Shown in pieces: positions 41,340 to 50,952 of a DNA stretch of 54,623 nucleotides. The position numbers were made by a program, and so were the translations under genes. The stretch comes from Acidobacteriota bacterium (GTDB lineage Bacteria; Acidobacteriota; Terriglobia; Bryobacterales; Bryobacteraceae), in assembly GCA_016871015.1 (NCBI GenBank), contig VFZX01000007.1, forward strand, positions 1-54,623, read 5' to 3'. Numbering within the stretch: position 1 is the first letter of the stretch; every line of letters starts with the position of its first letter. The notes below the pieces were generated by a model. It was given only the letters and a program-made list of their open reading frames with translations, was not told where the DNA came from and did no database searches.

Positions 41340-42509
41340 ATGTCCGACCGCGTATACATTTTCGACACTACGCTGCGCGATGGCGAACAGTCACCGGGCT
41401 GCAGCATGACAGTTCCTGAGAAGCTGCTCATGGCGCGCAAGCTCGTCGAACTCGGCGTCGACATCATGGAAGCCGGTTTTCCGATCGCTTCCGAAGGCGA
41501 TTTCGAGGCCGTGCGCGCAGTTGCCCGTGAGCACCCTGAGATGAAAGTCGCGGCGTTGTGCCGGGCCACCCGGCTTGACATCGACCGCGCCGCGGACGCG
41601 CTGAAAGGCGCACGCCGGGCCCGGATCCACACCTTCATCGCCACCAGCGCTATTCATCTCACCTACAAGTTGAAAAAATCCCAGCAACAGGTTCTAGATG
41701 AAGCAGTTGCTGCTGTGTCGCTGGCCAAGAATTACTGCGAGGATGTTGAGTTTTCCGCCGAGGACGCCACCCGCACCGACACGGACTACCTCGAAAAGAT
41801 CAGCGTCGCCGTGGTCGATGCCGGCGCCACGACCGTGAACCTGCCGGATACCGTCGGATGGTCCGTACCGCACGAATACGGAGCGCTCATCGGCCGCATG
41901 GTGCGCTCGTTTGGAGACCGCGCGATCCTCAGTGTCCACTGCCATGACGACCTCGGCCTGGCGGTCGCAAACTCGATCGCCGCGGTCCAAGCCGGAGCCC
42001 GCCAGATCGAGTGCACGATCAACGGGATCGGCGAACGGGCTGGAAACTGTTCGCTTGAGGAAGTTGCGGCGGCCTTCGCCGTCCGCAAGGATCAGCTTCC
42101 GTTCGAGACTGGACTCGATCTGCGGCAGCTCTATCCGGCCAGCCAACTGCTGTCGAAAATCATCACTTTTGGGCCCCAGCCGAACAAGGCGATCGTGGGC
42201 GAGAACGCATTTGCCCATGAAGCCGGCATCCACCAGGATGGATACCTCAAGCACCGCGCGACGTATGAGATCATAGAGCCTGCCAGCGTCGGTGTCCCTG
42301 AGGGGCGCCTGGTGCTGGGCAAACACTCAGGCCGCCACGCCTTAAACCAGCGGTGCGAGGACCTCGGATACACGCTCACCAAGCCCCAACTCGACCAGGT
42401 CTATGTTCAGTTCACCGCCCTGGCCGACCGCAAGAAAGGCGTGCGGAACGAGGAGATCGAAGCCATCATCCGCTCCGTTGCCTCCCCCACCTCGGCTGCC
42501 GCGGACTGA
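41340..42509 (+). CDS. leuA: 2-isopropylmalate synthase, short form without regulatory domain
   Basis: A 389-aa enzyme for the first committed step of leucine synthesis: acetyl-CoA plus 2-oxoisovalerate gives 2-isopropylmalate. The catalytic TIM barrel has [12 protein letters not shown] (9-20), [23 protein letters not shown] and the metal [12 protein letters not shown] motif, followed by [14 protein letters not shown] and [10 protein letters not shown]. After the linker subdomain it stops at [12 protein letters not shown], whereas usual LeuA proteins run to about 510-560 aa with a C-terminal leucine-binding allosteric domain. The next gene starts 39 nt later, so the domain is not frameshifted away. 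Position before leuBCD supports LeuA over related homocitrate or citramalate synthases. Confidence 0.88.
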   Translation: MSDRVYIFDTTLRDGEQSPGCSMTVPEKLLMARKLVELGVDIMEAGFPIASEGDFEAVRAVAREHPEMKVAALCRATRLDIDRAADALKGARRARIHTFIATSAIHLTYKLKKSQQQVLDEAVAAVSLAKNYCEDVEFSAEDATRTDTDYLEKISVAVVDAGATTVNLPDTVGWSVPHEYGALIGRMVRSFGDRAILSVHCHDDLGLAVANSIAAVQAGARQIECTINGIGERAGNCSLEEVAAAFAVRKDQLPFETGLDLRQLYPASQLLSKIITFGPQPNKAIVGENAFAHEAGIHQDGYLKHRATYEIIEPASVGVPEGRLVLGKHSGRHALNQRCEDLGYTLTKPQLDQVYVQFTALADRKKGVRNEEIEAIIRSVASPTSAAAD

Positions 42510-42548
42510 CCCACAACACGACACCATCCCACACAATCCGACATAAAC

Positions 42549-43634
42549 ATGGAATTCTCCGTTCTCTCTCTGCCCGGTGACGGCATCGGCGTCGAGGTCG
42601 CTGGCGAAGCGATCCGCGTTCTGAACCACGTCTGCCGGAAGTTCAACCACAAGGCGAACATCACTGAAGGGCTGCTTGGCGGGATCGCCATTCACACCAC
42701 CGGCGGCCCTTTCCCTGCTGAAACCGAGCGCTTGTGCCTCGAAGCCGACGCCACGCTGATGGGCGCCGTCGGACTCCCCGAGTTCGACAACTGGCCGCCT
42801 GAAAAGCGCCCTGAGCGCGGACTCCTGGGAATCCGCAAAACGATGGGCGTGTATGCCAATCTACGTCCCGTGCGCTCCTACCCTGCCCTGCTCGACAGCT
42901 CGCCGCTCAAGAACCACCTGGTCGACGGCGTCGACATGATCATCGTGCGCGAGCTCACCGGCGGTATCTATTACGGCACTCCGCGCGGCATCACCGGAGA
43001 AGGCGCCGCGTCCCGTGGAACGAACACGATGACCTACTCCTGGGCCGAAATCGACCGCGTCACCCGCATGTCATTCGAGCTGGCGCGCAACCGCCGCCGC
43101 AAGGTCACCAGTGTCGACAAGTCGAACGTGCTCGAAACGTCTCAGCTCTGGCGCCGGGTCGCCGTCGAGGTGGCCAAGGACTACCCGGATGTCGAGCTGA
43201 ACCACCTGCTGGTCGACAACTGCGCGATGCAGTTGGTTCTCAACCCGAAACAGTTCGACATCGTCGTGATGGAGAACATGTTCGGCGACATCCTGTCGGA
43301 TGAAGGCGCCGTGCTCGCGGGTTCCATCGGGATGCTGCCGTCCGCGTCGATCGGTGCACGCAAGCCCAACGGATTCTGGGTTGGCTTGTACGAGCCCGTG
43401 CACGGATCAGCACCGGACATCGCGGGCCAGAACAAGGCCAATCCGCTTGGCGCCATCGGATCGGTGGCGGCGATGCTCGAATACAGCTTCGGGCTCAAGG
43501 AGGAAGCCGCCGCCGTCAACAGCGCCGTTGAAGCGGTGCTCAACAGCGGCCAGGTCACAGCCGACCTGCGCCCCAAGGGAACTCCCGCCACCACGACACA
43601 GGTGGGCGAGGCGGTCTGCGAGGCAATCGGATAA
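42549..43634 (+). CDS. leuB: 3-isopropylmalate dehydrogenase
   Basis: A 361-aa NAD-dependent decarboxylating dehydrogenase that converts 3-isopropylmalate to 2-oxoisocaproate. Motifs: [10 protein letters not shown] at the N-terminus, RPVRSYPAL, the active-site [28 protein letters not shown] (catalytic Lys), [38 protein letters not shown] and the NAD-binding [22 protein letters not shown]. Length fits the family. It starts 39 nt after leuA and shares one base with leuC (TAATG). Confidence 0.96.
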   Translation: MEFSVLSLPGDGIGVEVAGEAIRVLNHVCRKFNHKANITEGLLGGIAIHTTGGPFPAETERLCLEADATLMGAVGLPEFDNWPPEKRPERGLLGIRKTMGVYANLRPVRSYPALLDSSPLKNHLVDGVDMIIVRELTGGIYYGTPRGITGEGAASRGTNTMTYSWAEIDRVTRMSFELARNRRRKVTSVDKSNVLETSQLWRRVAVEVAKDYPDVELNHLLVDNCAMQLVLNPKQFDIVVMENMFGDILSDEGAVLAGSIGMLPSASIGARKPNGFWVGLYEPVHGSAPDIAGQNKANPLGAIGSVAAMLEYSFGLKEEAAAVNSAVEAVLNSGQVTADLRPKGTPATTTQVGEAVCEAIG

Positions 43635-45040
43635 TGTCCACACCACGTACCATCGTCGAGAAGATCTGGGACTCCCACGTCGTCTCCGAAGCACCGGGCG
43701 CGCCCGCGCTGCTCTACATTGACTTGCACCTGGTCCACGAAGTCACCTCACCCCAGGCCTTCTCCGGACTCCGCGCCCGCGGACTCAAAGTCCGCCGCCC
43801 CGACCTCACCTTTGCCACTACCGACCACTCGACTCCCACCACTCCCCGGCACCTGCCCATCGTCGACCAAATTGCCGCCAAGCAGGTAGCCCAACTCGAG
43901 GCCAACTGCGACGAGTTCGGAATTCCCTGTTACGGATTCCAGAATGACCGCCAAGGGATCGTCCACGTCATCGGACCTGAGAACGGACTCACGCAGCCCG
44001 GCATGACGGTCGTCTGCGGCGATTCCCACACCGCCACCCACGGTGCATTCGGTGCGCTGGCCTTCGGCATCGGCACCAGCGAAGTCGAGCACGTGCTGGC
44101 GACACAGTGCCTGCTGCAGCGCAAGTCCAAGACCTACGAAATCCGCGTCGACGGCCAGTTGAAGCCGGGCGTCTCGGCCAAGGACATCATTCTCGCCGTA
44201 ATCGCCCGGATCGGCATCGGTGGCGGCACGGGCTGCGTCTTCGAGTTCCGCGGTTCAGCCATCAGTGCCCTGTCGATGGAAGAGCGGATGACGGTCTGCA
44301 ACATGGCGATCGAAGGCGGTGCGCGCGCCGGTCTGATCGCGCCCGACGACAAGACTCACCAATACATCTCCGGCCGTCCGTATGCGCCACGGGGAGCGGA
44401 CTGGGACGCCGCGCTCGCCCGGTGGAAGGCGCTGCCCACGGACGATGGCGCGGCCTACGATCTCTCGCTGACGCTCGACGCCAACGACCTCCAGCCGATG
44501 ATCACCTTCGGCACCAATCCTGGCATGGGCATCCCGGTGAGCGGGGTAATCCCCGATCCTTCGGGCCTCGCGGATCCGCTGGAACGGGACTCGCTCGCCA
44601 AAGCGCTCCGCTACATGGATCTCCAGCCCGGCAGGCCGCTCGCCGGACAGCCGGTCAACGTGGTGTTCGTCGGAAGCTGCACCAACTCGCGCATGACCGA
44701 CTTGCGGGCCGCGGCCTCCGTGTTGCGTGGACGCAAGGTGAACCCGAAAGTGCGGATGCTGGTGGTCCCCGGCTCGCAGCCCATCAAGCGGCAGGCTGAA
44801 GCCGAGGGGCTCGACAAGATCTTCCGCGAGGCCGGCGCCGAATGGCGCGAAGCTGGCTGCTCGATGTGCATCGCCATGAACGGCGACCAGCTTCAGCCTG
44901 GTGAGTATTCGGTGTCAACCTCGAATCGCAACTTCGAAGGACGGCAGGGCAAGGGCGGACGCACCTTCCTCGCCAGTCCGATGACAGCCGCCGCCAGCGC
45001 CGTCGCGGGCGCGGTGGCCGACGTGAGGAGCATCCTGTGA
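43634..45040 (+). CDS. leuC: 3-isopropylmalate dehydratase large subunit
   Basis: A 468-aa aconitase-fold subunit that, with LeuD, interconverts 2- and 3-isopropylmalate. It carries the [4Fe-4S] cluster ligands in [12 protein letters not shown] and CSMCIAMN, plus [28 protein letters not shown] and the C-terminal [29 protein letters not shown]. Length is standard. Its stop overlaps the leuD GTG start by 4 nt, ensuring balanced subunits. Confidence 0.97.
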   Translation: MSTPRTIVEKIWDSHVVSEAPGAPALLYIDLHLVHEVTSPQAFSGLRARGLKVRRPDLTFATTDHSTPTTPRHLPIVDQIAAKQVAQLEANCDEFGIPCYGFQNDRQGIVHVIGPENGLTQPGMTVVCGDSHTATHGAFGALAFGIGTSEVEHVLATQCLLQRKSKTYEIRVDGQLKPGVSAKDIILAVIARIGIGGGTGCVFEFRGSAISALSMEERMTVCNMAIEGGARAGLIAPDDKTHQYISGRPYAPRGADWDAALARWKALPTDDGAAYDLSLTLDANDLQPMITFGTNPGMGIPVSGVIPDPSGLADPLERDSLAKALRYMDLQPGRPLAGQPVNVVFVGSCTNSRMTDLRAAASVLRGRKVNPKVRMLVVPGSQPIKRQAEAEGLDKIFREAGAEWREAGCSMCIAMNGDQLQPGEYSVSTSNRNFEGRQGKGGRTFLASPMTAAASAVAGAVADVRSIL

Positions 45041-45651
45041 GCCAATTCGCCGCCTTTGAATCCCGCATCGTTCCCCTGCCGGTGGACAATGTCGACACGG
45101 ACCAGATCATCCCGGCCCGGTTCCTGAAGACCACCACCAAGGACGGGCTCGGCAAGCAGCTCTTCTGCGATTGGCGTTACCTGGCCGATGGCAGCGAGAA
45201 TCCCGGGTTCATTCTCAACCAGCCCAGAGCCAAGGACGCCGCCGTGCTGCTCGCGGGCGACAACTTCGGCTGTGGATCCTCGCGCGAGCATGCACCCTGG
45301 GCGTTGACCCAGTTCGGATTCCGCGCCGTGATCAGCACCTCGTTCGCCGACATCTTCAAGAACAACTCGTTGAAGAACGGACTGCTGCCCATCGTGGTCT
45401 CCAAAGACATGCACGCCCGCCTGTTCGCGCTTGCCGCGAATGACCGCACGAGCATCACCGTCGACCTCGCCTCGCAATCCGTCACACTCCCCGATGGAGC
45501 CTCGTTCGAGTTCGCCGTCGACAGCTTCTCGAAGACCTGTTTGCTCGAGGGAATCGACGAGCTCGGCTATATCCGCAAGCACGAGGCGCAGATCGCAGCC
45601 TACGAGGGTGGCCGGCCTGTCACGCTGAACACGCTCCAGCCAGCGGCTTGA
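45037..45651 (+). CDS. leuD: 3-isopropylmalate dehydratase small subunit
   Basis: A 204-aa swivel-domain partner of LeuC. Recognised by [41 protein letters not shown] and [14 protein letters not shown]. The start is GTG within the leuC stop (GTGA). Length is normal. It is followed with no gap by an ankyrin-repeat gene that begins directly after the TGA. Confidence 0.96.
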   Translation: MSQFAAFESRIVPLPVDNVDTDQIIPARFLKTTTKDGLGKQLFCDWRYLADGSENPGFILNQPRAKDAAVLLAGDNFGCGSSREHAPWALTQFGFRAVISTSFADIFKNNSLKNGLLPIVVSKDMHARLFALAANDRTSITVDLASQSVTLPDGASFEFAVDSFSKTCLLEGIDELGYIRKHEAQIAAYEGGRPVTLNTLQPAA

Positions 45652-46869
45652 GTGGATCTCACGCCGCTCGCCTTCGACTCGCCTGTTGACGCCTACGCGG
45701 CTCAAGCGCGGGAGCTGCTTGGCGCGCATCAATCCGGCCAGGACTGGGCCGTGCGCGCGTTCCATACCCACCACCCGCGCTTTCTCGACGACGTGTATCG
45801 CTGGCTTCCAAAGCGTCTGCCGGATTCTGAAATCCGGGACGCGGCGCTCACCCTCGCCGACGCACAGTTGGCCACGGCCCGCGGCTACAACTTCTTGGAT
45901 TGGGAGGCGCTCACCGCGCATGCAGCCGAAGCCAGCCAGCCCGGATCTCCAGTGCACCGGTTCGAAGCGGCGGTCGAAGCAGTGGTCAATGGCCAGGCAG
46001 ACGAACTCGCCGCGATGCTGCATGCCCACCCGGCGTTGGTCCGCGAGCGCTCCACGAGGGTCACGCATTTCGACCCGCCGGTCCACCGGGCAACGCTAAT
46101 GCACTATCTCGCCGCCAACGGCGTCGAGAACCACCGGCAGCGGACGCCCGCCAACGCCGTCGCCATCGCGCGAATCCTGCTCGAAGCGGGAGCGGAACCG
46201 GACGCGCTGGCCAGCCTGTACGGTGGCGAGTATGCCACCATGAGCCTGCTCGTATCGAGCTCTCATCCCGCCGGCGCCGGACTTCAGATTCCGTTGCTGA
46301 AGATTCTGGTGGACTACGGCGCCTCGGTTGAGTCCACCGGTTCTGAACAGTCCGGATCCCCGCTGTTGACGGCCCTGGCTTTCGGATACGCCGATACAGC
46401 GCGGGCGCTGGTCCACCACGGCGCGCAGGTCAACGACGTGGCAGCCGCCGCAGGACTCGGACTTCTGGAGGACACCGCGCGCCTGCTGCCGTCCGCGTCG
46501 AGCCACAGCCGCCACTGTGCGCTCGCCCTCGCCGCTCAGCTTGGACAACTGGAAGTGACACGGCTCCTGCTCGACGCCGGTGAGGATCCGGACCGGTACA
46601 ACCCAGCCGGTTTCCACGCCCATGCCACGCCCCTCCACCACGCGGCGCTTGCGGGCCATAGCGGCGTGGTCCGCCTGCTGGTAGAACGCGGCGCGCGGCT
46701 CGATATTCAGGACAAGATCTACCACTCGACACCTCGCGGCTGGGCCGAATACAACGGGCACGGCGAGACCGCGGCTCTCCTCAGCTCCCTGCATCCGGCA
46801 TCAGGCATTTCCACCCAGGACTATGGGGAAACACCGAATTTAAACCCGGCGGTCTCCGATGTTGAATAG
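45652..46869 (+). CDS. Ankyrin-repeat protein attached to the leu operon
   Basis: A 405-aa cytoplasmic protein starting with GTG immediately after the leuD stop. Residues about 100-370 contain ankyrin repeats; the clearest are ALALAAQLGQLEVTRLLLDAGEDPD and TPLHHAALAGHSGVVRLLVERGARLDIQD (about 285-360), with the final repeat ending in GHGETAALLSSL. The N-terminal region (about 1-100) is a helical DUF-like domain of similar proteins (FHTHHPRFLDDV). It probably mediates protein binding. It may simply be co-transcribed; no link to leucine synthesis is known. Confidence 0.85.
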   Translation: MDLTPLAFDSPVDAYAAQARELLGAHQSGQDWAVRAFHTHHPRFLDDVYRWLPKRLPDSEIRDAALTLADAQLATARGYNFLDWEALTAHAAEASQPGSPVHRFEAAVEAVVNGQADELAAMLHAHPALVRERSTRVTHFDPPVHRATLMHYLAANGVENHRQRTPANAVAIARILLEAGAEPDALASLYGGEYATMSLLVSSSHPAGAGLQIPLLKILVDYGASVESTGSEQSGSPLLTALAFGYADTARALVHHGAQVNDVAAAAGLGLLEDTARLLPSASSHSRHCALALAAQLGQLEVTRLLLDAGEDPDRYNPAGFHAHATPLHHAALAGHSGVVRLLVERGARLDIQDKIYHSTPRGWAEYNGHGETAALLSSLHPASGISTQDYGETPNLNPAVSDVE

Positions 46870-46915
46870 AGAAAGAGGCACCCAGCCTAGACCACTTGAG
46901 GAGAATGAGAGAGAA

Positions 46916-47113
46916 ATGCAAAGAGCTAAAGACATCCTGTTGCAGATGCGGATTTGGAAGGACACCCGCGGACAGGACCTGATTGAATACGCGTTGATGG
47001 CCGGCTTCGTCGCCGTGGCCGCTGGCGCAATTATGCCCGGCGTCTCCACCAACATTAGCAAGGTCTTTTCGAAGATCTCGGTGTCGATGTCGAACTCCGC
47101 CAACCAGGGTTAG
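46916..47113 (+). CDS. Flp-type IVb pilin, lone gene
   Basis: A 65-aa prepilin. The prepilin-peptidase site is KDTRG|QDLIEYALM: cleavage after Gly, then Glu at +5 and Tyr at +6, the type IVb signature, followed by a hydrophobic helix (ALMAGFVAVAAGAIMPGV). The ATG at 46916 is preferred because an upstream ATG at 46859 lies inside the ankyrin gene; GAGGAG 12 nt upstream may be the ribosome site. The ATG at 46946 (MRIWKDTRG) is another possibility. No tad/flp assembly or prepilin peptidase genes are in the window. Confidence 0.85.
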   Translation: MQRAKDILLQMRIWKDTRGQDLIEYALMAGFVAVAAGAIMPGVSTNISKVFSKISVSMSNSANQG

Positions 47114-47134
47114 TCTGCCCGGGCGTTACGGATC

Positions 47135-47173
47135 AACCGCCGTGCCACAAGCGCGGCGGTTTTGCTTTTTTTT
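47135..47173 (+). terminator. Strong intrinsic terminator
   Basis: An 8-bp perfect stem, AACCGCCG (47135-47142) with CGGCGGTT (47154-47161) and an 11-nt loop, is followed by TTGCTTTTTTTTT. It ends the pilin transcript 22 nt after the stop. The T-run abuts the stop codon of the convergent zinc-ribbon gene. Confidence 0.9.
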
Positions 47174-47931
47174 CACGTCATGTCGACGCGGCTTCCGGAC
47201 GAACCAGTTTGCGGATCGAACTCGGTGGCTGGATTGTAGTGGAGCAGCCTGCCGCAATTCTCACACATCAGCATCTTGTCACGCTTGCGCAGATCCTGAA
47301 ACAGTTGCGGCCGAAGTACCAATTGGCAGGCAGTGCACTGGCCCTTGGTCGCGTCCGACACCATCGACCCCGGATAGCGCCTCGACAGCTTTGCGTAGAT
47401 CGCTGCTCCCGGTCTCGTCAATTTCGTGCTGACCTCGGTCCGCTGCCGCTCGATCTCGGCGAGATGTTTTTGGTGCTGCGCGATCTGCTGCTTCGCCTCT
47501 GCCCGGAAACGCTCGATCTCGGCCTCCTCCTCCTTCAGGCGCCCCTCGGAATTACTGACAGCGCTGTCGAGCCCCTCCAGTAAGGACATCAACTCCAGGA
47601 CCCGGTCCTCAACCTTCCGGATCTGCTCCTGGCAGTACCCGATCTCCTTTTGGAAGGCGTGGTACTGCTCATTGGTCTTGGCGCCCGTCATCTGGTCCTT
47701 GAGCTTCTCGATCTTTTGCACCAGCGCCGCGATTTCGGTGTCGAGCAGCTTGCGATCAGTTTTGGCTTTGCCAAGTGTCGCGCGGTCGCTGTCCAGCCTG
47801 CGCTTATGGGTCGCAAGCCCATCCCGGACCTTGACGAACTCCTTGGGAATTTCGTCGAGCTGTTTCTTATGTTCTGCCGCTCTGAGATCCAGCCCTTCCA
47901 GGCTCACCAGCAATTCAATGTCGGGCAACAT
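47173..47931 (-). CDS. Coiled-coil protein with C-terminal zinc ribbon (DUF164/CT398-like)
   Basis: A 252-aa protein. A long antiparallel coiled coil (about 20-170) is followed by a C4 zinc ribbon, CTACQLVLRP...MCENCGRLLHY (Cys pairs near 200-203 and 223-226). This is the conserved zf-RING_7/DUF164 family found across bacteria, proposed to bind nucleic acids or to assist secretion or flagellar proteins; its role is unsettled. TAGAAT lies 10 nt before the ATG. It is the last gene of the alaS-side minus-strand run. Confidence 0.9.
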   Translation of the reverse strand: MLPDIELLVSLEGLDLRAAEHKKQLDEIPKEFVKVRDGLATHKRRLDSDRATLGKAKTDRKLLDTEIAALVQKIEKLKDQMTGAKTNEQYHAFQKEIGYCQEQIRKVEDRVLELMSLLEGLDSAVSNSEGRLKEEEAEIERFRAEAKQQIAQHQKHLAEIERQRTEVSTKLTRPGAAIYAKLSRRYPGSMVSDATKGQCTACQLVLRPQLFQDLRKRDKMLMCENCGRLLHYNPATEFDPQTGSSGSRVDMT

Positions 47932-47934
47932 CCG

Positions 47935-49575
47935 CTATGGGATTCTAGCATGCGAGAGCCCCAGGACGCGCCGGAAAGGGCCGGGGATGCCGGAAGCCGC
48001 GAGTTCCACCTCTTCGACTCGCAGCAGCCGGCACACACCGAAAAACACCAGTGCGCCCACCGGGACACAGGCCGCAAGGCTTGCCACCGCGGCCATCTTT
48101 CCCGATCCCAGCCAGGCTTCCATGCCGATCGACACTGCTGACACCACCGCACCCATCCCCAGCGCCGCCAGAGCCACACGTGCCACGGTCGAGGCCAACT
48201 CCCACCCGTACACGCCGCCGATCCGGTTGCGCAGGATCCAAAACTGGATCAGAAAACTGGTCAGCGCCACCGTTGAAGTGGTCAGCGCCAGACCGGCGTG
48301 TCCCAGCCGCGTGTAGTTCAGCAAGAGGCTCGCCGCCGCGAAGTTCACGGCGATCGAGGTGAGGCTCACCACCATCGGCGTCCGTGAATCCTTGAGCGCG
48401 TAGAACGCGGGGTTGAGCACCTTGGAGGCCGCGTATCCCGCCAGGCCCACTGTGTAGCAGACCAGAGCGAGCGCAGTCTGCTGCGTGTCATAGCTGGTGA
48501 ACGCTCCGCCCTGATACGTTGCGGCGATCATCTCGCGCGCCAACACCACCAGTCCGATCGAGCTCGGCAGGGTCATCAGGAAAACCACGCCCAGCGATTT
48601 CGACAGCGTCCGCCGGAACTCATCGTGGTTGCCCGAAGCCAGGCTCCTGGTAATCGACGGAAGCGTTGCCGCCGCCACCGCCACGCCGAACAGCCCAAGC
48701 GGCAACTGCATGAACCGGAAAGCACAGCCCAGCCACGTCACCGGACCGTTGGCGCCGCGCACCGGATCCTGGATGAATGAGGCGAAGTGGCTGTTCACCA
48801 GCACATTGATCTGGACCGCGGCGCCGCCCAGGATTGCCGGGCCCATCATCGCGACGATGTGGCGCAGGCCCGGGTCCCTCCAGTCCCATTCGAGCCGGAA
48901 CCGGAATCCCTGTTTGTACAGGCTCGGCACCTGCCACAGAAACTGCACCGCGCCTCCGATGACGACTCCCCACGCCATCCCTTCAATGGGCTCCATCCCG
49001 ATCCGCGGTCCGATGACAAACGCGATCAGCAGACCAGAGGCCACCGAACCCACGTTGAAGAAAAATGACGCGAGCGCGGGCACACCGAATTGTCCGCACG
49101 AGTTCAGCACGCCCATCGTCTGCGCCGCCAGCGCCACCAGCAGCAGGAACGGGAACATGACGCGTGTCAGGTGGACGGCCATTTCGAACTTGCCTGGAAC
49201 CTGGCGGAATCCCGAACCGAACAACCCCACCAGCCACGGAGCGAGCAGCACTCCCATCACGCACAATATGCCGACGAACAGAATCACCGCCGTGCCAACC
49301 AAGTTGACCAGCCGCGCCGCGTCCTCTTTGCCCTTCGTCGCCATTCGCTCCGTAAAAGTTGGAACGAAGGCAGACGACAGCGCGCCCTCGGCGAACAAGT
49401 CGCGTGTGAGGTTTGGGAGGCGGTATGCGAGATTGAAGGCGTCAGTGGCGGCCGAGGCGCCAAAGGTCTGCGCGATGATGGTCTCGCGGACAAGCCCGGC
49501 GACGCGGCTGAGCATCACCGCGGCAGACATCAGTCCAGCCGAACGTACGATGCCTACCGAGGGGGAATTGTCCAT
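47935..49575 (-). CDS. murJ: Lipid II flippase MurJ
   Basis: A 546-aa MOP-superfamily membrane protein with about 14 helices; it flips the peptidoglycan precursor lipid II to the periplasmic face. Signature segments are SRVAGLVRETIIAQTFGASAATDAFNLAYRLPNLTRDLFAEGALSSAFVP at the N-terminus and later RFMQLPLGLFGVAVAAATLPSITR. The C-terminal extra helices (about 430-530) resemble those of MurJ from other bacteria. It starts 9 nt after the M20 peptidase stop and ends 3 nt before the zinc-ribbon gene start. Confidence 0.94.
   Translation of the reverse strand: MDNSPSVGIVRSAGLMSAAVMLSRVAGLVRETIIAQTFGASAATDAFNLAYRLPNLTRDLFAEGALSSAFVPTFTERMATKGKEDAARLVNLVGTAVILFVGILCVMGVLLAPWLVGLFGSGFRQVPGKFEMAVHLTRVMFPFLLLVALAAQTMGVLNSCGQFGVPALASFFFNVGSVASGLLIAFVIGPRIGMEPIEGMAWGVVIGGAVQFLWQVPSLYKQGFRFRLEWDWRDPGLRHIVAMMGPAILGGAAVQINVLVNSHFASFIQDPVRGANGPVTWLGCAFRFMQLPLGLFGVAVAAATLPSITRSLASGNHDEFRRTLSKSLGVVFLMTLPSSIGLVVLAREMIAATYQGGAFTSYDTQQTALALVCYTVGLAGYAASKVLNPAFYALKDSRTPMVVSLTSIAVNFAAASLLLNYTRLGHAGLALTTSTVALTSFLIQFWILRNRIGGVYGWELASTVARVALAALGMGAVVSAVSIGMEAWLGSGKMAAVASLAACVPVGALVFFGVCRLLRVEEVELAASGIPGPFRRVLGLSHARIP
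47942..47947 (-). promoter_or_regulatory. -10-like hexamer TAGAAT
   Basis: TAGAAT (minus strand) ends 10 nt before the ATG at 47931, within the murJ 3' end. Confidence 0.35.
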
Positions 49576-49584
49576 GAACCGGGA

Positions 49585-50952
49585 TCAGGCTGATCCGCCG
49601 TAGAGCTCCAGGAATCGGGCGGCGGTCTGTATGCCAGTGTAGTAGTTTTCAAGTTTGAACTTCTCGTTGGGCGAATGCAGACGGTCGTCCGGGAGTCCGA
49701 ATCCCATCATTACGGTTGGCATCCCAAGGTGCTTGGCGAAGTCGCCGACGATCGGCACCGATCCACCAGACCGGATGTAGACGCACTCCGACCCCATCAC
49801 CTCGTTGAACGCCGACGCCGCGGCACGAATTGCCGCATGATCCGGATTGACGACGATCGCCGGACTCGCGCTCAGCACCCGCACCTCCGTCTGGATCCCA
49901 GGCGGCGTCTCCCGCTCGACCCACCGGCGGAACGCGGCGATCACGTGGTCCGGATCCTGGTCGGGTACCAGCCGGAAGCTGACCTTGGCAAGCGCCTCGG
50001 CCGGGATCACGGTCTTCGATCCCGCGCCAGTGAATCCGCCCCCTACGCCATGCACTTCAAACGTCGGCCGCGACCAGACCCGCTCGAGCACCATGCGGTC
50101 CGGCTCGCCGGTCAGCCGCGCCGATCCCACCTCATCGGACAGGAACGCCGCCTCATCAAACGGCAGGCGCCTCCAACTCCCGATCTCCGCCGGATCCGGC
50201 TCGGCCACTCCCTCGTACACTCCGGGGATCAAGATCCGCCCTTCTTCATCCTTGGCCTTGGCCAGCAGTTGGACCAGTCCGAACACCGCGTTCGGCGCCG
50301 CGCCGCCGTAGAGGCCAGAGTGCAGATCGCGGGAGGGGCCACGCGCGGCCACTTCGAGATAAATGAGCCCCCGCAATCCAACACAAAGCGTCGGCAGGCC
50401 TTCGGCATAGAGCGCGGTGTCCGATACCAGTGCCACGTCGGCCTTGAGCTTTTCCCGGTTCGCCGGAACGTACTTGGCGATCGACACGCCGCCAACTTCT
50501 TCTTCGCCCTCGATCAGGAACTTCACGTTGACCGGCAGCCTGCCATGCACGCGGAGCAGCGTCTCCATGGCCTTGACGTGCATGTACATCTGTCCCTTGT
50601 CATCGCAAGCGCCGCGGGCATGGATGTTGCCATCGCGGATCTGTGGGTCAAACGGGGGCGTGGTCCAGAGCTCAAGCGGATCGGCGGGTTGGACGTCGTA
50701 GTGGCCGTAGCAAAGCACCACCGGCTTGCCGGGCGCGTGCAGCCAATCCGCGTAGACCAGCGGATGCCGGCCCGTCGGAATGATCTCGGTGTTTTCGAGT
50801 CCGGCCTCGGACAGCCGCGAAGCGACCATCGCCGCCGCACGGTCGACATCGGGCTTGTGCTCAGGAAGCGTGCTGATGCTTGGAATCCGGATCAGTTCCA
50901 GCAGTTCATCCAGGAACCGCTGGCGGTTGGCGTCAATGTACTGCGCAATCAT
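49585..50952 (-). CDS. M20-family dipeptidase
   Basis: A 455-aa zinc peptidase of the M20 (PepV/CNDP-like) family that cleaves dipeptides. Metal-site motifs appear complete: CYGHYDVQPADP (His, Asp), ACDDKGQMYMHVKA (bridging Asp), IEGEEEVGG (catalytic Glu and ligand Glu), VSDTALYAEG (Asp) and LHSPNEKF (final His). DLHSGLYGG marks the dimerisation region. No signal peptide, so it is cytoplasmic. AAGGAG before the ATG and a 4-nt overlap with ypdA show it is an internal operon gene. Confidence 0.93.
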   Translation of the reverse strand: MIAQYIDANRQRFLDELLELIRIPSISTLPEHKPDVDRAAAMVASRLSEAGLENTEIIPTGRHPLVYADWLHAPGKPVVLCYGHYDVQPADPLELWTTPPFDPQIRDGNIHARGACDDKGQMYMHVKAMETLLRVHGRLPVNVKFLIEGEEEVGGVSIAKYVPANREKLKADVALVSDTALYAEGLPTLCVGLRGLIYLEVAARGPSRDLHSGLYGGAAPNAVFGLVQLLAKAKDEEGRILIPGVYEGVAEPDPAEIGSWRRLPFDEAAFLSDEVGSARLTGEPDRMVLERVWSRPTFEVHGVGGGFTGAGSKTVIPAEALAKVSFRLVPDQDPDHVIAAFRRWVERETPPGIQTEVRVLSASPAIVVNPDHAAIRAAASAFNEVMGSECVYIRSGGSVPIVGDFAKHLGMPTVMMGFGLPDDRLHSPNEKFKLENYYTGIQTAARFLELYGGSA

